Shown here piece by piece: positions 6,425 through 10,983 of a stretch of 10,983 bases of DNA. The translations under genes were made by a program, and so were the position numbers. The notes under the pieces were generated by a model. It did no database searches. It worked only from the letters and a program-made list of their open reading frames with translations, and had not been told where the DNA came from. Position 1 is the first letter of the stretch. The number at the start of each line of letters is the position of its first letter. The stretch is from Candidatus Eiseniibacteriota bacterium (GTDB lineage Bacteria; Eisenbacteria; RBG-16-71-46; JABDJR01). Where the stretch lies: assembly GCA_013003415.1 (NCBI GenBank), contig JABDJR010000273.1, positions 1 to 10,983 on the forward strand. The letters are read 5' to 3'.

Positions 6425-6939
6425 AGTTTGGCTCCTTTCGTTGCCAAGGAACTTTTCCCCGCCGCAGACTCGGCCGCATTCAGGAGTTGGTCAAAGTTCT
6501 TTTCACTCACGTTTTTGCATTCAAAAACCACGTTGCCCTGGGTATCCAGCACGTAGGTCATGGGGAGGGCCTTCAGGTCTAGCTTTTTGGCTAGACCCTC
6601 AGGCCCGTCTATCACGACCGGGATCCCAACCTGATTCGATTTCAAGAATTTGTGGACACGCTTCTCATCCCGATCCACCGAAATCCCCAAAACCTGACCG
6701 CCGCTTGGCTGCAGTTGTTTGTGCAACTGCTCCAGCAAAGGCATCTCTTTCTTGCAGGGCTTGCACCAGCTCGCCCAGAAATTCACCACCACCACACTCC
6801 CCTGGTACTTAGTTAGCGCGAAACTCTGGCCCTCAAGAGATTGAAGGGGATGGGTCAAAAGAGCGCTTTGTGCCTCACCTTGGGCCATTCCCACGAACCC
6901 AAGCCATAGACCCATCCCCAAGCCAATTGCGGTTTTCAT
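6421..6939 (-). CDS. TlpA-family periplasmic thioredoxin-like protein
   Basis: A 172-residue exported thioredoxin-fold protein. Residues 1-20 form a signal peptide (MKTAIGLGMGLWLGFVGMAQ). The fold follows: SLEGQSFALTKYQGSVVVVN, then FWASWCKPCKKEMPLL with the redox pair C59/C62 in a WCKPC motif, a GISVDRDE strand, the cis-proline ALPMTYVLDTQGNVV (P126), and a C-terminal helix. The layout and the WCxPC site fit TlpA/ResA-type thiol-disulfide reductases, which reduce disulfides in exported proteins, including apocytochrome CXXCH sites. A third Cys (C141) follows the cis-Pro strand and could be regulatory or incidental. The two haem-motif lipoproteins upstream and the CXC lipoprotein overlapping downstream are all plausible substrates. 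It starts 13 bases after the HzsA-like stop with only a weak AAGG about ten bases upstream, so translation may be coupled. Confidence 0.93.
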   Translation of the reverse strand: MKTAIGLGMGLWLGFVGMAQGEAQSALLTHPLQSLEGQSFALTKYQGSVVVVNFWASWCKPCKKEMPLLEQLHKQLQPSGGQVLGISVDRDEKRVHKFLKSNQVGIPVVIDGPEGLAKKLDLKALPMTYVLDTQGNVVFECKNVSEKNFDQLLNAAESAAGKSSLATKGAKL

Positions 6940-6952
6940 ACGGATATCGCCT

Positions 6953-9007
6953 TTATTTGTACTGAGCGCCCAAAAGCACCCAAAGGTTAAAGAGCTGTTG
7001 TTCTTCCCACGTCAATCGGTTGCTGCCGGTTGGATGCTCACCCAAGCCGGTTCGCTCACCCAAAGCCATGACATAATCGACCAACTTAGAGCGACGCGGG
7101 AAAGCCGGCGTCACCACGTTGCCCTCGGACCCGCCAAACTCTTCCATGCTCTCGCCAGAGAGATTCAAGTAAGCAATGGGGAAGTTCCGATTCATTCCCT
7201 CTTCGATTACCTCGGGAAGCTCCATGCGTAGGTCCAAGTTTCCGGCGGGGGGCGTTTCAATAAGTTGCTTTGCCAACATGGTGACGTCATCCGGAATCTC
7301 ATCTTCGGTTTCCACCGGAATAAGCTGCGGACTGTGACAACTCACACACTTGGCCTCCACAATCGGGCCAATGTCGTTTTCGAAATTGATAATGCGTCGT
7401 TCACTCGGAGCGATGTTCAAATCACTAGCCGGCTGGTTTGCAGCCATGGGATTCGGGTTGGTGGCTTCCGGTTCTCCCGCTTCACGGTCTTCATGGCACC
7501 CGACACACTGATCGAAGGTCTCTCCCGGCCGCACATACAGCCAAGTACGCTTCACCACAAAACCTCGATCATGCTCGTCCAAAGTCGCAAACGAAATGGG
7601 GGTGTCGGCGGGAACTTTGATCTTGAAAGAACCGTCGGCGTACACCGGGGCAAAACCTAGGAGCGACCGTTTCTCAAATTCGTTGGCCGAGAAATCATTT
7701 CGCTCTCCCCGCATGGTCGGGCGACCGGCAATGACCGCGATCTCACTAATCGGATCAACTCCACGAAGAGGCTTTTCCTGACCGTCGCTGGCTCCACGGT
7801 TGAAAACGTCCTGGGCCAAGAACACGCCAAAGTCTTTGCTGTGATCAACCACCGAGGGAATCACCGGAGGCTTCTCACGCGGCGCAATGATCTGAGCGTC
7901 AAACTCGTTCCACTCAGGATCGTTGAATAAGAAGGTAAGGTCTTCGATGTAGATCATGGCGGGATCTTCAGGCGTTCCCTCCCCTTCCTGACGTAGGGAG
8001 AACGTGTAGAGGCCGTAGTCCACTTCACCCTCGTTCACCGCGGGCAAGGTGTAGGAGGCCACGTACAGGTTCGACCCAATCGGATGGGGGTACTTGAAAG
8101 CCCCGTAAGGCCAGGGGGCACCGGTTGTGTTCACATTTGCGGTGAGTGCCTGCCAATGGATGTCGTTGTTAGGTGCCGGATCTGCGGGTCCTTGTTCGGG
8201 TTTCAGAATGGCGATCGGGCCCGCATCTTCGTTGATGCGTGTGGACTCAATCGCAATCACCCGACCGTCAGGTGTAGGCACAGCATGAAAGAAGTTGCGC
8301 CCATGCGGCCCAAAGGAATGAAACGTCCCTGTCCCGTCTGGATTGGAAGCAAACAAGGGGAACCGGTTCATGGTTCCAAAGTGTTCCCAGCGCGTGTACA
8401 GAATGCGGCCGTCGGGCAATAGCGTCGGATCAAAGTCATCGCTCTGGTTGAAGCTGATCCGTTCCATTCCGGTACCGTCGAGATTGGCTACGCACAAATG
8501 TTCGGCTGGCGAGTGGTTGTACTCATCCATCTCACCGTCTCGCGAGCTCGTGAACATAATCCGGCCGTCGGGTAGGTAAAGAGGATCGAAGTCGGGCCCC
8601 CCACCCGACGTGACCCGCCTAAGACCGGTTCCATCCACATTGATTTCCCAAATGTTGCGATCCCGCTCCCCCGGCGCCCGCATCGAGAAGAGCACCCGCT
8701 CTCCATCGAAAGAAACGCAGGGGTCGGAAACGCTCGCTCCCACAAAGTCCGTCAGGGGTGTTACCTCGCCGTCGGGCGAGATGGGACTCAAAATGTAGAG
8801 ATTGCTCTCGGCCGACGAACGATTCAGAGTTTCCTCGGCTCGCGTCTTCACAAAAACCAGCGATTCCGTCGTGTTTTCCGAGCGAATCACATCGTCCGGA
8901 GCGTCTTCCCGACACCCGGTTACCCATACACTTCCCAAAAGCGCCATGCTCAGGCACAACGACAGCCGTTTCCGGCTGTGGTGTGACCGTGAAGTGCGTC
9001 CAAGCAT
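6953..9007 (-). CDS. HzsA-like dihaem lipoprotein with WD40/PD40-type propeller
   Basis: A 684-residue lipoprotein: positively charged N-terminus, hydrophobic segment, lipobox WVTG|C32. Residues about 50-260 contain TolB/PD40-like blades, with DGERVLFSMR, NIWEINVDGTGLRRVT, LPDGRIMFTSSRDGE, LPDGRILYTRWEHFG and TPDGRVIAIESTR. A middle region (about 280-490) resembles the hydrazine synthase alpha-subunit middle domain. Two c-type haem sites follow: CVGCH (501-505) and CVSCH (554-558). The C-terminus LTWEEQQLFNLWVLLGAQY is typical of cytochrome domains of this group. HzsA-related proteins occur in many bacteria that do not make hydrazine. No hzsB or hzsC partner is present, and the Tyr expected four residues after the first haem His is Glu here, so true hydrazine synthase is unlikely. 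It probably acts as a periplasm-facing or surface electron carrier or oxidoreductase. GAGGGAG (9014-9020) fixes the start at 9007. Confidence 0.9.
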   Translation of the reverse strand: MLGRTSRSHHSRKRLSLCLSMALLGSVWVTGCREDAPDDVIRSENTTESLVFVKTRAEETLNRSSAESNLYILSPISPDGEVTPLTDFVGASVSDPCVSFDGERVLFSMRAPGERDRNIWEINVDGTGLRRVTSGGGPDFDPLYLPDGRIMFTSSRDGEMDEYNHSPAEHLCVANLDGTGMERISFNQSDDFDPTLLPDGRILYTRWEHFGTMNRFPLFASNPDGTGTFHSFGPHGRNFFHAVPTPDGRVIAIESTRINEDAGPIAILKPEQGPADPAPNNDIHWQALTANVNTTGAPWPYGAFKYPHPIGSNLYVASYTLPAVNEGEVDYGLYTFSLRQEGEGTPEDPAMIYIEDLTFLFNDPEWNEFDAQIIAPREKPPVIPSVVDHSKDFGVFLAQDVFNRGASDGQEKPLRGVDPISEIAVIAGRPTMRGERNDFSANEFEKRSLLGFAPVYADGSFKIKVPADTPISFATLDEHDRGFVVKRTWLYVRPGETFDQCVGCHEDREAGEPEATNPNPMAANQPASDLNIAPSERRIINFENDIGPIVEAKCVSCHSPQLIPVETEDEIPDDVTMLAKQLIETPPAGNLDLRMELPEVIEEGMNRNFPIAYLNLSGESMEEFGGSEGNVVTPAFPRRSKLVDYVMALGERTGLGEHPTGSNRLTWEEQQLFNLWVLLGAQYK

Positions 9008-9013
9008 GTAAGT

Positions 9014-9020
9014 CTCCCTC
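9014..9020 (-). promoter_or_regulatory. Ribosome-binding site deciding the HzsA-like start
   Basis: GAGGGAG on the minus strand, six bases before the ATG at 9007. It lies within the first codons of the longer frame that begins at 9037, so the shorter start is preferred; that start also gives a normal-length lipoprotein signal. Confidence 0.7.
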
Positions 9021-9041
9021 TGCGTTCGGTTTCCCAAACGT

Positions 9042-9746
9042 CTATCGTCCCAAGGTCCGATAAAACGCGAAGCCTACGGTGGCTTCGCCATAGTTATAGG
9101 TCACGGTTTCTTCGGAGTTGCGTTCTCCCCCGATCACCGTTACATGGCGCCATTCGGTGCGGAGGGCAACGTCGTCGCGGATATAAAACTCGACGCCTCC
9201 TCCACCTAAAAGAGTGTTCTTGGTCACCGGATCCGCTTTAAACAGGCGACCCGGATACACCAACATCATTCCGTACCCTCCGGTGACATAAGGTTGCAGC
9301 CGACCAGAGAAGGGAACGCGAACCACCGCGTTGATGGTGTGAAACAAAGCGTGTACGGCCTGACCCGGGTTGTGCCCAATGGACACCTCATAACCAAGCC
9401 AGGGGTTGGGGTTGTAGCCCAACCGGAAGGCATAGAGTTTTTCGTTACCCAACCGCCCAAAACCCGGGCTAAACACAAGCCGGTTTAAGAATTCTCGTTT
9501 CCCCTCAGAAAGCTTGTAGGGGTTTCCCGCCAGTTCGGGATTAACGTAGGTCAGGGCCGGTTTTGTGGGAGCTGTCGCCAAGGAGTCTTGCGACACGGGC
9601 GCTTCTGAACTCTCGAACGGAGAGTTGCGCACAAACTCCTCCCGAGTTACGGGATCGGCCCAAGCCAAGGCGGAAGAAGAAAGAACTACGGTCAAGGCTC
9701 CAACACAGGACAGGAGACACAGAACCCTTACAAGAGCGAGCCTCAT
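9042..9746 (-). CDS. Outer-membrane beta-barrel protein (OmpA-type small barrel)
   Basis: A 234-residue protein with a long signal peptide ending near residue 30 (ALAWA|DP). Residues about 31-75 are a polar linker (DPVTREEFVRNSPFESSEAP..) possibly in the periplasm. From about 88 the sequence is alternating strands: LYAFRLGYNPNPWLGYEVSIGH, NAVVRVPFSGRLQPYVTGGYG, TLLGGGGVEFYIRDDVALRTEWRHV and YGEATVGFAFYRTLGR. QPYVTGGYG followed by GGGGVEFYIRDDVALRTEWR is the standard signature of small eight-stranded barrels of the OmpA-like/beta-barrel domain group. The ATG at 9746 overlaps the previous stop (ATGA), and AGGGGG (9754-9759) lies seven bases upstream. The longer frame from 9770 (GTG) has no comparable site. 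It lies between the two haem-motif lipoproteins, so it may anchor or support them in the outer membrane; that role is inferred from position only. Confidence 0.88.
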   Translation of the reverse strand: MRLALVRVLCLLSCVGALTVVLSSSALAWADPVTREEFVRNSPFESSEAPVSQDSLATAPTKPALTYVNPELAGNPYKLSEGKREFLNRLVFSPGFGRLGNEKLYAFRLGYNPNPWLGYEVSIGHNPGQAVHALFHTINAVVRVPFSGRLQPYVTGGYGMMLVYPGRLFKADPVTKNTLLGGGGVEFYIRDDVALRTEWRHVTVIGGERNSEETVTYNYGEATVGFAFYRTLGR

Positions 9747-10192
9747 TCGAAGACCCCCTCTCGAATCCACGCGAGGATTGCCTGATAATCAGAATCCTCG
9801 ACCGTAGTAAATGCGGTATAGCTATGAGGCGTGCCACCGGCTACTGGATCTAGGGGCTTTAGCAAGAGTGGACTCTCTTCCGGGGCGTAACCCCACACCT
9901 GTTCCACCACTTGCTCAAAATCAAACTGAAGATCTTTTGCGGATTGAGGGGAGAGGTGAAACGTCCCACGGATGCCACCGCCGTGACAGTCTCCACCTGT
10001 CCCACATGTTCTACGACTCATAATGGGGGCTACGTTGGTTTTGTAGCTTTCAAAATCCAGCACGAATCGTTGCCCTCCTGTTGGGGGCCCACTGGGCTCC
10101 GACGGTGAGGAACAACCCATCACCGTGAACACAGCTAGACCCACCGCCAAAAACATGTGGTCTCTCAAACGCAGAATGGTCCGCTTGGACAC
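9743..10192 (-). CDS. Small cytochrome-like lipoprotein with CX5CH motif
   Basis: A 149-residue lipoprotein starting at GTG, with lipobox TVMG|C27 after a basic N-region and hydrophobic core. After a Ser/Pro/Gly linker, residues about 43-149 resemble small c-type cytochrome domains: FESYKTNVAPIMSRRTC, then C63-GTGGD-C69-H70-GGG, then SPLLLKPLDPVAGG and a closing DYQAILAWIREG helix, which is common at the end of such domains. The Cys spacing is five residues, not the usual two, so covalent haem attachment is uncertain. Related proteins often have CX2CH or CX4CH at this point. AAGGAGG (10197-10203) lies four bases before the GTG. It is the first gene after the 261-base gap and probably the first of the transcription unit. 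An electron-transfer partner of the HzsA-like protein is a reasonable guess. Confidence 0.85.
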   Translation of the reverse strand: MSKRTILRLRDHMFLAVGLAVFTVMGCSSPSEPSGPPTGGQRFVLDFESYKTNVAPIMSRRTCGTGGDCHGGGIRGTFHLSPQSAKDLQFDFEQVVEQVWGYAPEESPLLLKPLDPVAGGTPHSYTAFTTVEDSDYQAILAWIREGVFE

Positions 10193-10453
10193 ACTGCCTC
10201 CTTAAAAACCGATCTTTTTCGCGTGCAGCGTCTGGGCATTGCGCTTTGCTCGGAGGTGCGTGAGCCAGCGAAAGCCTTAGTAGACGCTATTTCGTTATGT
10301 CTATCTTTGAGTTAGTGCGGCAGGTGCCGCGCTGCTCGTCTAGTCCCGCACCCCTATGTAGCAATCTCCGGTCCAATTCGAAGATTGAAAAGCAGGGTGT
10401 TTTAACAACGAGAAGCGAGGCTCTTGTGGTGGGGATTCTTGCAATTAGAAAGA
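10193..10453 (-). other. Non-coding gap and likely leader of the operon
   Basis: This 261-base stretch separates the ApbE stop from the next gene and is the only sizeable gap in the window. I see no convincing sigma-70 -35/-10 pair at proper spacing, and no GC-rich hairpin followed by a T-run to end the ApbE transcript, so ApbE may be cotranscribed. A weak hairpin at 10243-10275 (GCTTT/AAAGC outer and GCTC/GAGC inner pairing with an unpaired CAGCG bulge) places CACCTCC in its loop on the minus strand, complementary to the downstream ribosome-binding site. Any promoter here would have to be mapped. Confidence 0.5.
10197..10203 (-). promoter_or_regulatory. Strong ribosome-binding site for the first gene of the chain
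   Basis: AAGGAGG on the minus strand, four bases before the GTG at 10192. It supports the GTG start over the ATG at 10156, which would leave the signal peptide without its basic N-region. Confidence 0.7.
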
Positions 10454-10983
10454 TTAGAAGATGCGCAGTTCAAAATGCTCGGCGATTTCGGGGCGAATGG
10501 CGAAAGATGAGCGCAAAGATTCTTCAATCCAAATGACGTACTTGTCACTTTTCGGTTCAAGCAAAATCGCCTGCACGATGGTTTCTCGTTTTGCGACTTC
10601 TTTAGCTTGTTCTGTTCCCAAAACAAACAAAGCCGTGCCCCAAGCATCCGCTTGCATCGCCGTCTCGGTGACAACGGTGACCGCGTGCAAGTCGTCGGTC
10701 GGCCAGCCCGTTTTGGGATCGAGTATGTGGCCAAAGCGCTTACCTCCTTCATCTACAAACTGTTCGTAGGCTCCCGAGGTTGCTAGGGCACAGTTTGTTA
10801 ACTCCAGAGTTCCTATGCTCGGCCACCGGCCCTTTGGATCACGAATCCCAATGGACCATTTCGTACGATTGGGTGGCGAACCCCTGAGCATCATGTTCCC
10901 GGAAAGGTTGAGTAATGCAGCTTTCGCCCCCTGAGCTTCCATGGCCGACCAAGCGCGATCCACGCCATAGCCTTTGGCTATAC
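10454..10983 (-). CDS. apbE: FAD:protein FMN transferase (ApbE family), N-terminus cut by the window edge
   Basis: The frame runs from the window edge (first whole codon at 10981) to a stop at 10454, giving the C-terminal 175 residues. It begins IAKGYGVDRAWSAMEAQG, the ApbE segment that leads into the LNLSGN loop (residues 25-29). Then come NCALATSGAYEQF (63-75), GHILDPKTGWP (84-94; the family's H-I-x-DP-x-TG) and TAMQADAWGTALFVLG (107-122), which holds the Asp and Thr (D112, T116) of the usual metal-binding site. The family transfers FMN from FAD, with magnesium, to a Ser/Thr in exported redox proteins. Family length is about 300-350 residues, so roughly half is missing. The GTG at 10963 is internal, not a start. 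No matching acceptor motif was found in the window. Confidence 0.93.
   Translation of the reverse strand, partial: IAKGYGVDRAWSAMEAQGAKAALLNLSGNMMLRGSPPNRTKWSIGIRDPKGRWPSIGTLELTNCALATSGAYEQFVDEGGKRFGHILDPKTGWPTDDLHAVTVVTETAMQADAWGTALFVLGTEQAKEVAKRETIVQAILLEPKSDKYVIWIEESLRSSFAIRPEIAEHFELRIF

Noticed and set aside
8114..8131. NTTGAP in the HzsA-like protein as a flavin-attachment site
   Set aside because: Pro replaces the required Ser/Thr after GA and the upstream Asp is missing.
6953..9007. True hydrazine synthase and an anammox origin
   Set aside because: No beta or gamma subunits or other anammox genes, and the expected Tyr ligand after the first haem motif is absent. The family is broader than anammox.
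10281..10303. TAGAC/GTCTA inverted repeat in the non-coding gap as an operator
   Set aside because: Only five pairs with a 13-base spacer; such repeats occur by chance and there is no second copy or regulator gene nearby.
10193..10453. A sigma-70 promoter in the gap
   Set aside because: TTGGAC and TACATA-like boxes occur on the minus strand but are only ten bases apart; no pair has 16-18 base spacing.

Overview
The window is a single block of genes read from the minus strand, so gene order runs from high to low coordinates. It suggests a diderm (Gram-negative) bacterium. Twelve of the thirteen genes start inside the window, and all twelve carry a signal peptide or lipoprotein signal; four of them look like outer-membrane beta-barrels. 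The phylum cannot be fixed from sequence alone. The SH3-plus-barrel architecture resembles proteins common in myxobacteria and related delta-proteobacterial lineages. The NHL propeller with a FlgD-like/type-A sorting-like tail is common in FCB-type and candidate phyla. No tRNA, rRNA, CRISPR array, insertion sequence or phage gene was seen.

Right end (10454-10983): the C-terminal part of an ApbE-type FAD:protein FMN transferase, cut by the window edge. It is followed by a 261-base non-coding gap (10193-10453), the only sizeable gap and the best place for a promoter of the chain below it.

Redox half (5079-10192), in reading order: a small cytochrome-like lipoprotein with a CX5CH motif; an outer-membrane barrel; a large lipoprotein with a WD40/PD40-like propeller and two CXXCH haem motifs, resembling the hydrazine synthase alpha-subunit (HzsA) family; a TlpA-type thioredoxin; a 71-residue DUF4266 lipoprotein ending in GGGCACN; and a DUF3570 barrel. 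From memory, ApbE, a thioredoxin, DUF4266 and DUF3570 recur together, and the function of that set is not established as far as I know. Here it is combined with an HzsA-like dihaem protein.

Left half (1-5051): a secreted NHL-propeller protein with a C-terminal sorting-type domain, an unrecognised lipoprotein, an unrecognised barrel, an SH3-domain barrel, a PepSY-like periplasmic protein, and the N-terminal 249 residues of a coiled-coil exported protein that runs off the left edge.

Genes from 10192 down to 1 overlap by 1-10 bases or are separated by at most 34 bases, so one transcription unit is likely. My inference is an envelope-spanning redox assembly. The two c-type cytochrome-like lipoproteins would carry electrons, TlpA would handle cysteine pairs (perhaps the CXC tail of the DUF4266 lipoprotein), ApbE would attach FMN to an unidentified partner, and the barrels, propeller and SH3 protein would form the outer-membrane and surface scaffold. 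The family assignments are reasonably well supported; this combined role is a hypothesis.
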